From assembly GCF_009765975.1 (NCBI RefSeq), contig NZ_LMUJ01000054.1:46101-85056 (forward strand): a stretch of 38,956 nucleotides of DNA. The letters are read 5' to 3'. Position 1 is the stretch's first letter. Each line of letters opens with the position of its first letter. Under the pieces are notes generated by a model, which was not told the DNA's origin, ran no database searches, and saw only the letters and a list, made by a program, of their open reading frames with translations. The position numbers were made by a program, and so were the translations under genes. The stretch is from Acidisphaera sp. S103 (lineage in GTDB: Bacteria; Pseudomonadota; Alphaproteobacteria; Acetobacterales; Acetobacteraceae). Shown in pieces: positions 1-7,129 of this stretch.

Positions 1-1
1 G

Positions 2-37
2 CGCACGATCCTCGCCGGGGTGACGCAGTGGTTCTGA
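2..37 (+). CDS. Possible 3' end of a gene cut by the left edge
   Basis: The frame beginning at base 2 reads RTILAGVTQWF and stops at TGA 35-37. It looks like the amphipathic C-terminus of a real protein and is followed ten bases later by a GC-rich hairpin. Frame 1 is also open to a TGA at 43-45, so the choice of frame is weak. Eleven residues are too few to name a family. Confidence 0.2.
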   Translation, partial: RTILAGVTQWF

Positions 38-46
38 TATGGTGAC

Positions 47-68
47 GGCCCGGCGTGATCCGGGCCTT
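47..68 (+). terminator. Terminator-like hairpin at the end of the truncated left gene
   Basis: GGCCCGG (47-53) and CCGGGCC (60-66) form a perfect 7-bp stem around a 6-base loop. Only two T follow, so it is a weak intrinsic terminator at best. Its position just after the possible gene end supports that role. Confidence 0.4.
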
Positions 69-626
69 GCGTGCCCGCAGTACGCGTGTTGCGCGACGGA
101 ATCATCTCCCGACCGAGTGCCGCCGGTGCCCCGGATCACCGTGCGCGGCCCTGCCTGGTCGCACTGAATCCGTCCCGAGCCAGGTCGCTGGCTGTTCCAG
201 AACGGCACCGTCGGATGGGACGGGCCGCTGAAGCCGCCTTGTGCGGAGAAACCCGATACCGAGCGGACGGCCAGTCCGGCTGGTTGGCGGTGTAAGGATT
301 CGCGGTGAAATAACCGAATGGTTTGGCTGGCGAAGGGTCGCCACCCACGGCTTGCAGCGCGGGTCCGGGAAAAGGCGTGGATAGCGGGCCTTCGCCCGCT
401 ATGACGGGATTGGACGGCCGTGCCAACGGATCCTAAGAGGCGCCAGAATCGCCGCTGTCGGTCGGAGCAGCCTTGCTCGCCTGACCGCGACGATGCGGAG
501 GCTGCCGCCGGCGTCGACGCGAGGTGGTGCCGCATCGGGCTGCTGAGACACTGACACATGAGCGGCTTGCGCGGTGCCTTGTCGCGTGCGATTCATCCGC
601 CAGAACACCTGGCAAAAGGGCATCCC
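67..626. other. Gene-free stretch before the thiolase
   Basis: About 560 bases hold no reading frame with recognisable family features, and the short open frames here lack credible ribosome-binding sites. The one clear structure is the perfect hairpin at 381-402. The thiolase promoter must lie here or further left, but I see no convincing -35/-10 pair. Confidence 0.5.
381..402. repeat. Perfect 9-bp inverted repeat, tetraloop
   Basis: ATAGCGGGC (381-389) and GCCCGCTAT (394-402) are perfect reverse complements around the loop CTTC. No T tract follows on either strand, so this looks more like an intergenic palindromic element or RNA hairpin than a standard terminator. The next gene starts 225 bases further on. 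Confidence 0.6.
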
Positions 627-1811
627 ATGCAGCGCGAGGTTTATATTGTCTCCGGCGTCCGCACCGCGATCGGTGATTTCGGCGGCAGCCTGAAGGACAT
701 TCCGCCGACCGAACTGGGTGCTCGCGTGGCGCGCGAGGCGCTGATGCGTGCCGATGTCGGCGGGGATGAAGTCCAGCACGTCGTGTTCGGCAATGTCATT
801 CATACCGAAGCCAAGGACATGTATCTGTCCCGCGTCGCCGCGGTGAACGCCGGCATCACCCAGGACGCGCCGGCGTTGACCTTGAACCGGCTGTGCGGGT
901 CCGGCCTGCAGGCGATCGTTTCGGCCGCGCAGGCCGTGACCCTCGGTGATGCCGACATCGCCGTCGCCGGCGGGGCGGAGAACATGAGCCGGTCGGGCTA
1001 TCTGTCATCCGGCATGCGCTGGGGTGCCCGGATGGGCGATACTACCATGGTCGACATGATGACCGCCGCGCTGCACGACCCGTTCGAGACGATCCACATG
1101 GGGATGACGGCGGAGAATCTGGCGGAGTCGCATCAGGTTACGCGCGGGCAGCAGGACGAGTTGGCACTGCTGTCGCATCAGCGTGCGGCGCGGGCGATCA
1201 AGGAGGGGCGGTTCACGTCGCAAATCCTGCCGGTGACGCTGAAGACCCGGAAGGGCGAGACGATTTTCGATACAGACGAGCACGTGCGCGGCGACGCCAA
1301 GATCGAGGACTTCGCCAAGCTGCGCGCGGTGTTCAAGAAGGACGGTTCGGTCACGGCGGGCAATGCCTCCGGCATCAATGACGGGGCCGCGGCGGTGGTG
1401 CTGATGGATGGCGATACCGTGGCGAAGCGTGGTGTTCAACCGCTGGGCCGCCTGGTTGCGTACGCCCATGCCGGTGTGGATCCCCGGATCATGGGTATCG
1501 GGCCGGTGCCGGCCACGCGGGCGGCGCTGAAGCGGGCGGGATTGTCGCTCGACCAGATGGACGTCATCGAATCGAATGAGGCGTTCGCCGCGCAAGCCTG
1601 CGCCGTCGCCAAGGATCTGGGCTTCGATCCGGAAAAAACCAACCCCAACGGATCAGGCATTTCGCTAGGTCATCCGGTCGGCGCGACCGGCGCGATCCTG
1701 ACGGTCAAGGCATTGTATGAATTGGCCCGCACGAACGGCCGCTACGCCCTGGTGACGATGTGCATTGGCGGCGGCCAAGGAATCGCCGCGATCTACGAGC
1801 GGGTACACTGA
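627..1811 (+). CDS. bktB: Acetyl-CoA acetyltransferase / beta-ketothiolase (BktB-like)
   Basis: The product is a cytoplasmic thiolase of 394 residues, the normal family length. It catalyses reversible condensation or cleavage of acyl-CoA and acetyl-CoA. The nucleophilic Cys is C90 in LNRLCGSGLQ. The second active-site block NGSGISLGHPVGATG holds H349, and the acid/base Cys is C379 in MCIGGGQG. From memory, the N-terminal block (GVRTAIGDFGGSLKD), VVFGNVIHTE and the C-terminus resemble Cupriavidus BktB more than generic PhaA. The ATG at 627 is chosen over the one at 558 because AAAGGG (615-620) precedes it and the protein then starts directly with the first thiolase strand. No phaB or phaC neighbour is present, so a polyhydroxyalkanoate role is not proven. 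Fatty-acid or ketone metabolism is equally possible. Confidence 0.93.
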   Translation: MQREVYIVSGVRTAIGDFGGSLKDIPPTELGARVAREALMRADVGGDEVQHVVFGNVIHTEAKDMYLSRVAAVNAGITQDAPALTLNRLCGSGLQAIVSAAQAVTLGDADIAVAGGAENMSRSGYLSSGMRWGARMGDTTMVDMMTAALHDPFETIHMGMTAENLAESHQVTRGQQDELALLSHQRAARAIKEGRFTSQILPVTLKTRKGETIFDTDEHVRGDAKIEDFAKLRAVFKKDGSVTAGNASGINDGAAAVVLMDGDTVAKRGVQPLGRLVAYAHAGVDPRIMGIGPVPATRAALKRAGLSLDQMDVIESNEAFAAQACAVAKDLGFDPEKTNPNGSGISLGHPVGATGAILTVKALYELARTNGRYALVTMCIGGGQGIAAIYERVH

Positions 1812-1866
1812 ACGGGATCAAAGGGCCAATGACCCTTTGCGGGTTCGGGCAGAGCCCGACCTTCCG

Positions 1867-2592
1867 CTAGCCTTCCGCCAGCGGGCTGACCAAAGGCGTA
1901 AAGAAATAACCGCCATACCGGACCGTCTTAATGAACGACGGGTCCTTAAGGTTGGTCTCGATCTTCCGCCGAAGTCGGCTGATCTGCACGTCGATACTGC
2001 GATCGAACACGGCAGCCGCGCGTCCATGGAGCAGATCCAGCAAATCGTCGCGCGACAGCACTTTGCGGGGGTTCTGGCAAAAGATCGACAGAATATTGAA
2101 TTCCCCACTGGTCAGCGACCGTGGCGCCCCGTCGGGGGCGAACAACTGCCGGCGCGACATATCCAGCCGCCAGCCCTCAAACATCAGGATTCGCGGCGTC
2201 TCCTCGGCCGGTTCAGGCGCAACGCTGCGGCGCATGACGGCTCGGACTCGCGCCAAAAGCTCCCGCGGGTTGAACGGCTTGGGCAGGTAGTCGTCGGCGC
2301 CGAGTTCCAGCCCGACGATACGATCCGTGTCGGTCCCGCGACCGGTCACCATGATGATCGGAACGGTGGATTTTCCGCGCAGGCGGCGGCAGATGCTGAG
2401 GCCATCCTCGCCCGGCAAGCCGACGTCCAGGATCACGCAGTCGATCTTGTTGCCGGAGGCCATGACCCGGTCCAGGTCCCGGCCGCTGCGGGCGGCTGTG
2501 ACCTCAAACCCATGGTCGGTCATATAGGCCGTCATCATCCGGCTGATCTCGGGATCATCCTCGACGACGGCGATGCGGGATAATGAATCCAT
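1867..2592 (-). CDS. OmpR/PhoB-family response regulator, orphan
   Basis: The 241-residue protein has an N-terminal receiver domain (about 5-120) and a C-terminal winged-helix DNA-binding domain (about 140-235). The phosphoacceptor is D56 in VILDVGLPG, the acidic pocket is E11-D12-D13, and the conserved Lys is K105 in LPKPFNP. The start at 2592 is preceded by AAAGGG on the minus strand; an upstream in-frame start at 2646 would add 18 residues before the receiver domain. No histidine kinase gene is adjacent, so its partner must lie elsewhere. It is convergent with the thiolase and divergent from the thiolase-like/DUF35 pair, whose upstream region it shares. Regulation of that pair is possible but not shown. 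Confidence 0.92.
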   Translation of the reverse strand: MDSLSRIAVVEDDPEISRMMTAYMTDHGFEVTAARSGRDLDRVMASGNKIDCVILDVGLPGEDGLSICRRLRGKSTVPIIMVTGRGTDTDRIVGLELGADDYLPKPFNPRELLARVRAVMRRSVAPEPAEETPRILMFEGWRLDMSRRQLFAPDGAPRSLTSGEFNILSIFCQNPRKVLSRDDLLDLLHGRAAAVFDRSIDVQISRLRRKIETNLKDPSFIKTVRYGGYFFTPLVSPLAEG

Positions 2593-2773
2593 GGCCACCC
2601 TTTCGGTGCGACTCTGGCACTGTGCGACGCTTGTAAACAAGTGCAACCTTTGGTTGGAAACAAATTGACACGTTCACATCTTCGGGTGTGCGAAACCCGC
2701 TGCCGGGAGCACCCGGTCGGACATGGCAGACCAGTATTGCCGCCGCTGGGGTAGCCGTACGGATACTCATCAG

Positions 2774-2779
2774 TATAAT
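2774..2779 (+). promoter_or_regulatory. Consensus -10 hexamer upstream of the thiolase-like gene
   Basis: A perfect TATAAT lies 93 bases before the ATG at 2872, an AT-rich island in otherwise GC-rich DNA. No good -35 is found 16-18 bases upstream. A TTGACA at 2665-2670 is too far away to pair with it. Transcription would produce a leader of about 85 bases carrying the hairpin at 2796-2816. Confidence 0.4.
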
Positions 2780-2795
2780 CCCTCCGCCTGAACCG

Positions 2796-2816
2796 AACCG
2801 CCGTCTGGCGGCGGTT
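2796..2816 (+). promoter_or_regulatory. Leader hairpin in the 5' UTR
   Basis: AACCGCCG (2796-2803) and CGGCGGTT (2809-2816) form a perfect 8-bp stem with a 5-base loop, followed by TCGTT. It lies between the candidate -10 and the start codon. It could act as an attenuator or mRNA stabiliser. A minus-strand role upstream of the response regulator is also possible. Confidence 0.4.
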
Positions 2817-2871
2817 TCGTTGGCTTGGATCGGATCGTCGTAGAGCGGCGATCCCATGGGGGGAGCGAAGC

Positions 2872-4044
2872 ATGAGTTTACGAGGTGCGGCCTATATCGC
2901 CGGGGCGTGGGAACATCCCACCCGCAAGGCGCCAGACAAGTCCATCGCCCTGTTGCACGCGGAGTGCGCTAAGGGCGCGCTGGCGGACGCGGGCCTGACC
3001 AAGGACGACGTGGACGGCTATTTCTGTGCCGGCGATGCGCCAGGGGGCCTCGGCCCGCTGTCCATGGTCGATTACATGAACCTGAAATGCCGTCACGTTG
3101 ACAGCACGGATGTCGGCGGATCGTCATATCAGGTTGCCGTCGGACACGCGATGGAAGCCATCGCCGCCGGCCGCTGCAATGTGGCGCTGATCACCCTGTC
3201 CGGCCGGCCGCGCAGCGAGGGTCAGGCTACCGGCACCGCGCCGCGTCCCGGCAACCCGGCCGCGCCCGAGATGCAGTTCGAGTTCCCGTACGGCCCGGCC
3301 ACGGCGAACCTGTACGGCATGTGCGCCGCGAGGCACATGCATGAGTATGGCACGACCAGCGAACAGCTTGCCTGGATCAAGGTCGCTGCCTCGCATCACG
3401 CGCAGCACAACCCGAACGCCATGCTGCGCGACGTGGTGACGGTGGAAGACGTAGTGAACTCACCGATGGTCTCCACCCCGCTGCATCGCCTGGATTGCTG
3501 CGTCATCAGTGACGGCGGCGGTGCGCTGATCCTGACCAAGCCGGAGATCGCCAAGAGCCTGAAGCGGCCGCTGGTAAAGGTCATCGGCGTCGGGGAATCG
3601 CCCAAGCATCAGGCTGGCGGCGAGATCGACCTGACCTACTCCGCCGCCCGCTGGTCCGGCCCGCCGGCGTGGGAAATGGCCGGCATCAAGCCGTCCGACA
3701 TCAAGTATGCCTCGATCTACGACAGCTTCACCATCACCGTACTGATGCAGTTGGAAGACCTGGGCTTCTGCGAGAAGGGCCAGGGCGGAAAGTTTGTTTC
3801 CGACGGCAACCTGATCTCCGGTGTCGGCAAGCTGCCGTTCAACACCGATGGTGGCGGACTGTGCTCCAACCACCCGGCCAACCGCGGTGGTATCACCAAG
3901 ATCATCGAGGCGGTCCGGCAGTTGCGTGGAGAAGCGCATCCGGCGGTGCAGGTGGCGAACTGCGATCTGGCGATTGCTCATGGCACCGGCGGCGCGCTGG
4001 GGACTCGCCATTGTGGCAGCACCGTGATCCTGGAACGGGAGTAG
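2872..4044 (+). CDS. Thiolase-like protein (SCP-x/lipid-transfer type) lacking the nucleophilic Cys
   Basis: The 390-residue protein has the two-domain thiolase fold of the nonspecific lipid-transfer/SCP-x subgroup. The position that carries the nucleophilic Cys in true thiolases reads VGGSSYQ, without cysteine. The second active-site region GLCSNHPANRGG keeps a His, and the C-terminus keeps AHGTGGALGTRHCGST. This subgroup commonly works as a complex with a DUF35 protein, as in steroid side-chain aldolases (Ltp2/ChsH2) and BbsA/BbsB of toluene degradation. The adjacent DUF35 gene, five bases downstream, fits that arrangement. The start has a strong GGGGGAG at about 2858-2864. I infer C-C bond formation or retro-aldol cleavage of an acyl-CoA, with the substrate unknown. 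Confidence 0.85.
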   Translation: MSLRGAAYIAGAWEHPTRKAPDKSIALLHAECAKGALADAGLTKDDVDGYFCAGDAPGGLGPLSMVDYMNLKCRHVDSTDVGGSSYQVAVGHAMEAIAAGRCNVALITLSGRPRSEGQATGTAPRPGNPAAPEMQFEFPYGPATANLYGMCAARHMHEYGTTSEQLAWIKVAASHHAQHNPNAMLRDVVTVEDVVNSPMVSTPLHRLDCCVISDGGGALILTKPEIAKSLKRPLVKVIGVGESPKHQAGGEIDLTYSAARWSGPPAWEMAGIKPSDIKYASIYDSFTITVLMQLEDLGFCEKGQGGKFVSDGNLISGVGKLPFNTDGGGLCSNHPANRGGITKIIEAVRQLRGEAHPAVQVANCDLAIAHGTGGALGTRHCGSTVILERE

Positions 4045-4049
4045 TAGAC

Positions 4050-4451
4050 ATGGCTTACGTGGCAAGAAAAATCCCGTTTGTCGGCACGCCCGACACGTAT
4101 CCGGAAACGAAGCCGTTCTTCGACGGCGCGGCCGACGGCAAGCTGATGGTCCGCCGCTGCACAAGCTGCAAGAAAGTGCATCACTATCCGCGGCAACTGT
4201 GCCCGTTCTGCTTCGGCGACTGCGCGTGGGAGCAGGCGTCCGGCAAGGCGAAGATCTATACGATCAGCATCATGGAGCGGGCCAATCCGCCGTATGCCAT
4301 CGGCTATGTCACGCTGGCGGAAGGACCGTCCGTGCTGACGAACTTCGTCGATTGCGACTTCAAGGCCCTGAAGATCGGCCAGGATGTCAAGGTGACGTTC
4401 ATCAAGGCCGAAGGTGAGGGGCCGACGTTGCCGTTCTTCACGCCGGCCTGA
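4050..4451 (+). CDS. DUF35 zinc-ribbon/OB-fold acyl-CoA-binding partner protein
   Basis: The 133-residue protein has an N-terminal helical segment, then a rubredoxin-like zinc ribbon with C37/C40 (CTSC) and C51/C54 (CPFC), and a C-terminal OB-fold (about 60-130). This is the standard DUF35 architecture. Such proteins bind the CoA part of the substrate and form a tight complex with thiolase-like enzymes. The ATG at 4050 lies five bases after the stop of the thiolase-like gene, so the two are almost certainly co-transcribed and co-assembled. A GC-rich hairpin with a T-rich tail follows the stop, suggesting that the two genes form a complete operon. Confidence 0.88.
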   Translation: MAYVARKIPFVGTPDTYPETKPFFDGAADGKLMVRRCTSCKKVHHYPRQLCPFCFGDCAWEQASGKAKIYTISIMERANPPYAIGYVTLAEGPSVLTNFVDCDFKALKIGQDVKVTFIKAEGEGPTLPFFTPA

Positions 4452-4467
4452 TCGTTACGGTTACCAG

Positions 4468-4504
4468 CGGCGCCGGCCATGGTTGGGCGGCGCCGTTTGT
4501 TTCG
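4468..4504 (+). terminator. Intrinsic terminator of the thiolase-like/DUF35 operon
   Basis: Two copies of the self-complementary octamer CGGCGCCG (4468-4475 and 4488-4495) pair around a 12-base loop, followed directly by TTTGTTT. It begins 17 bases after the DUF35 stop codon. Confidence 0.7.
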
Positions 4505-4555
4505 TTACGGACTGAGTGGTTTGTTACGGTGAGGTGCTGGGTCAGATGGCCCGGG

Positions 4556-4715
4556 CTGGCGCCGGGCCATGACGAGGGTGCCGGTGCCGGGTTGTATCCG
4601 GGGAACCGGTGTTGGGCCGTGACGGGGGTACCGGCACCGCTGTATCGGGGGAACTGGCACCGGGTCCGGACGAGGGTACAGGCGCTGGGCCGATGGAAAG
4701 GGTATTGGCGCCGAG
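4556..4715. repeat. Imperfect tandem repeat, about 48-bp unit, three copies
   Basis: Three diverged units lie end to end: 4556-4605, 4606-4653 and 4654-4700. A fourth partial unit begins near 4702. Each starts like CTGGCGCCGGGCC, continues with GACGAGGGT and a CCGGTGCC-like block, and ends near GGGGAA. The array fills most of the 387-base gap between the DUF35 gene and the binding-protein gene. Open frames cross it on both strands, but the peptides they give are low-complexity and unlike known proteins, so I treat it as non-coding. Confidence 0.7.
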
Positions 4716-4838
4716 CGGTGGTTTCGATTGAAATCACGTTGCTGCTTCATGATCGACAACGACTAAGCGAGCGGAGAGCGGTGCTGTCCTGTGCGTCTGC
4801 TCGTGGGCGGAAATGCTGATTAACTAGGAATTATTATC

Positions 4839-6074
4839 ATGATCCTGACACGACGCGGCGCCATGGGCACGATTTTGGGGGCGACTGGTGCCCTCGCGGT
4901 GCCTCGGTATGGCTTCGCACAGACGCCGACCATCAAGATTGGCGTGATGAACGACCAGTCCGGACCTTATCGTGACGATGGCGGTCCGACCGGTGTCGTC
5001 TGTGCCAAGCAGGCGCCGGTTGATTTCGGCATCTCCGGCAAAGGCTGGAACGTGGAGATCATTTCGGCCGATCACCAGAACAAGCCGGATATCGGCGTTT
5101 CCATCGCGCGCCAGTGGTTCGACCGCGACGGCGTGGACGCGATCGTCGATGTACCGACGTCCTCGGTGGGGCTGGCGGTGAACACTGTCTGCCGGGAGAA
5201 GAACAAGGTCTATCTGAATTCCGGAACCGGGTCGTCCGACCTGACCGGGCCGCAATGCAGCCCGAACACGGTGCATTGGACCTACGACACCTACATGCTG
5301 GGCAAGTCGACTGGCGGCGCGACGGTTGCGGCGGGTGGCAAGACCTGGTTCTTCATCACCGCCGATTATGCGTTCGGGCAGATCCTGCAGCGCGACACCT
5401 CGGCCGTCGTCTCCAAGGCCGGTGGCAAGGTGATGGGCAGCGTGTCCTATCCGTTCCCGGAAACCACCGATTTTTCCACCCATTTGCTGCGGGCACAGGC
5501 CTCGGGTGCCAAGGTTCTCGGGCTGGCGATGGCGGGCGACGATGTGCAGAACTGTATCAAGCAGGCGCATGAATTCGGCATCAACAACTCGATGGAGGTC
5601 GTTGCAATGCTGATCCAGTCGAACGACGTGCGCGCGCTGGGTCTGGATGCGGCGCAAGGTCTGCGGTGGAGCGAGTCGTATTACTGGGACTTGAACGACC
5701 GGACCCGGGCCTGGAACAACCGGGTGCGGACGAAGACGCCAAACGGTCTGTGGCCGAACATGACCCAGGCGGGCGACTATGCCTCGACATTTCATTACCT
5801 GAAGGCGGTTGGTGACATGGGGGTTGCCGCGGCGAAGGCCGATGGTCGCGCCGTGGTCGAACGGATGAAGGCGATGCCGACCGACGACGATTGCTTCGGT
5901 CCGGGGAAAATCCGCATCGACGGCAGGGCACTGCACCCGGTTTATCTGCTGGAGGCAAAGAAGCCGTCGGAAAGCAAGCAGCCGTGGGATGTCGCGAGAG
6001 TGGTGGCGACGACCCCGGCCGACGAAGCCTGGCGGCCGCTGAGCGAGGGTGGCTGCCCGCTGGTAAAAAGCTAG
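4839..6074 (+). CDS. ABC transporter substrate-binding protein, branched-chain amino acid (LivK) type
   Basis: The 411-residue protein has a Tat-type leader with R5-R6 and a hydrophobic stretch ending near GFAQ. The mature part begins TIKIGVMNDQSGPY, the typical first strand of type I periplasmic binding proteins (Peripla_BP_6). It should bind an amino acid, amide or aromatic acid in the periplasm and deliver it to a Liv-type permease. No permease or ATPase gene is adjacent, so it is an orphan binding component. The start is supported by AGGAA (4826-4830) eight bases upstream. It is convergent with the TauD-type dioxygenase, and the two share a terminator-like hairpin. Confidence 0.88.
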   Translation: MILTRRGAMGTILGATGALAVPRYGFAQTPTIKIGVMNDQSGPYRDDGGPTGVVCAKQAPVDFGISGKGWNVEIISADHQNKPDIGVSIARQWFDRDGVDAIVDVPTSSVGLAVNTVCREKNKVYLNSGTGSSDLTGPQCSPNTVHWTYDTYMLGKSTGGATVAAGGKTWFFITADYAFGQILQRDTSAVVSKAGGKVMGSVSYPFPETTDFSTHLLRAQASGAKVLGLAMAGDDVQNCIKQAHEFGINNSMEVVAMLIQSNDVRALGLDAAQGLRWSESYYWDLNDRTRAWNNRVRTKTPNGLWPNMTQAGDYASTFHYLKAVGDMGVAAAKADGRAVVERMKAMPTDDDCFGPGKIRIDGRALHPVYLLEAKKPSESKQPWDVARVVATTPADEAWRPLSEGGCPLVKS

Positions 6075-6085
6075 GCCTGATCGGT

Positions 6086-6118
6086 CCGCGGTAAGGCGAT
6101 GCGCTCGCCCTACCGCGG
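6086..6118. terminator. Bidirectional hairpin between convergent genes
   Basis: CCGCGGTA (6086-6093) pairs with TACCGCGG (6111-6118), and inside it GGCGA (6095-6099) pairs with TCGCC (6105-6109). A single mismatch separates the two stem parts, and the loop is 5 bases. The hairpin overlaps the stop codon of the minus-strand dioxygenase (6110-6112) and follows the plus-strand binding-protein stop by 11 bases. There is no strong T tract on either side. Confidence 0.55.
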
Positions 6119-6943
6119 TACGTCGCCCTGTAGCATCACGCGATACAGATATCGGGTCTGGTCCATGTCGTAATCGCCGTTCGCTTTGTGCAACAGGCAG
6201 CGGTTGTCCCACATCACAAGATCGCCGGACCGCCAGGCGTGCCGGTATTGGAACCTGTCCTGAACGGCGTGTTCCAGCAGTTCGTCCAGCAGCGGCAATG
6301 CTTCCTTGTGATCCAGCCCGAGGATACCCTCGATCCGGATTGGGTTGACGTAGATCGATTTGCGGCCGTTCTCCGGATGGATGCGGACGATCGGATGCAG
6401 CACGGCATTGGGTACGCGTTCCTTGTTCGCTTCGGAGAGCCCCATGAGTTTCCGTGTGCTGTGGCTGTTCTGATAGACGTGGATCGCCATCAGGCCGGCG
6501 ATCCGGTCCTTGGTGGCCGCCGGCAGCGCCGCGTAGGCTGCCGCCATGTTGGCGAACTGCGTGTCGCCGCCCTGATCGGGCAGTGTCACCGCGTGCAGCA
6601 CGGTCGCCTTCGGCGGCCGCGAGTCGTTGGAATGGTCGGTGTGCCAGCCCTCCCCCGGGATGTAGCGGGTGCCGTCGGGGAAGCGGTCCTGGTTGGAGAT
6701 GTAATGAATTTGCGGGCACTCCGGCAGTGCGAACCGCGTGTTGTGCTGATGGAAAATCGAGCCGAACAGCTCGACCGCTGCCAAAACCTGGCCGGGGTTC
6801 AGCGACTGGTCCCGCACCACCAGCACGCTGTGCTCGACGAACGCGCGGTTGAGTTCGGTTTTGGTTTCGGCTGAAACGGGTTGGGTCAGGTCGATGCCCA
6901 CGGCCTCGGCGCCCGCATGATCGGTCAGACGTTTGATCTCCAT
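6110..6943 (-). CDS. TauD/TfdA-family Fe(II)/2-oxoglutarate dioxygenase
   Basis: The 277-residue cytoplasmic enzyme belongs to the taurine dioxygenase family, of usual length. It couples 2-oxoglutarate decarboxylation to hydroxylation of a substrate, often a sulfonate, an aryloxyalkanoate or a related acid. The facial triad is visible: H101 and D103 in GWHTDHS and H252 in CLLHKAN. R264 or R268 in the segment RYLYRV should bind 2-oxoglutarate. The start at 6943 has GGAAGGAA upstream on the minus strand. The gene is divergent from a complete ABC importer, so the enzyme may act on the imported compound; that is inference only. The family does not reveal the substrate, and TauD itself cannot be assumed. 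Confidence 0.9.
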   Translation of the reverse strand: MEIKRLTDHAGAEAVGIDLTQPVSAETKTELNRAFVEHSVLVVRDQSLNPGQVLAAVELFGSIFHQHNTRFALPECPQIHYISNQDRFPDGTRYIPGEGWHTDHSNDSRPPKATVLHAVTLPDQGGDTQFANMAAAYAALPAATKDRIAGLMAIHVYQNSHSTRKLMGLSEANKERVPNAVLHPIVRIHPENGRKSIYVNPIRIEGILGLDHKEALPLLDELLEHAVQDRFQYRHAWRSGDLVMWDNRCLLHKANGDYDMDQTRYLYRVMLQGDVPR

Positions 6944-7129
6944 TGGCGTTCCTTCCGGCTTTCCGCCAGCCTAACCCGACTGTCCGGCGGCGTCACGCCT
7001 GGCGGCCCTGCCCCGGCAATTCGCCTGCAAGCGCATGCCCGATCTTTTATTCCCTGTAGCCCGACCCTAGAGTTCGTGGCAGGGATGCGGGCGGCATTCG
7101 AGATACAACAACAATCGACGAGGAAACCA

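Noticed and set aside
4505-4759. 84-residue minus-strand frame over the tandem repeats
   Set aside because: The peptide is Pro/Arg low-complexity dictated by the repeat, with no ribosome-binding site or family match.
4824-6719. Minus-strand open frame of 631 residues
   Set aside because: It lies antisense to the binding-protein gene and crosses into the dioxygenase in another frame. Its Arg/Pro/His-rich composition is typical of high-GC shadow frames.
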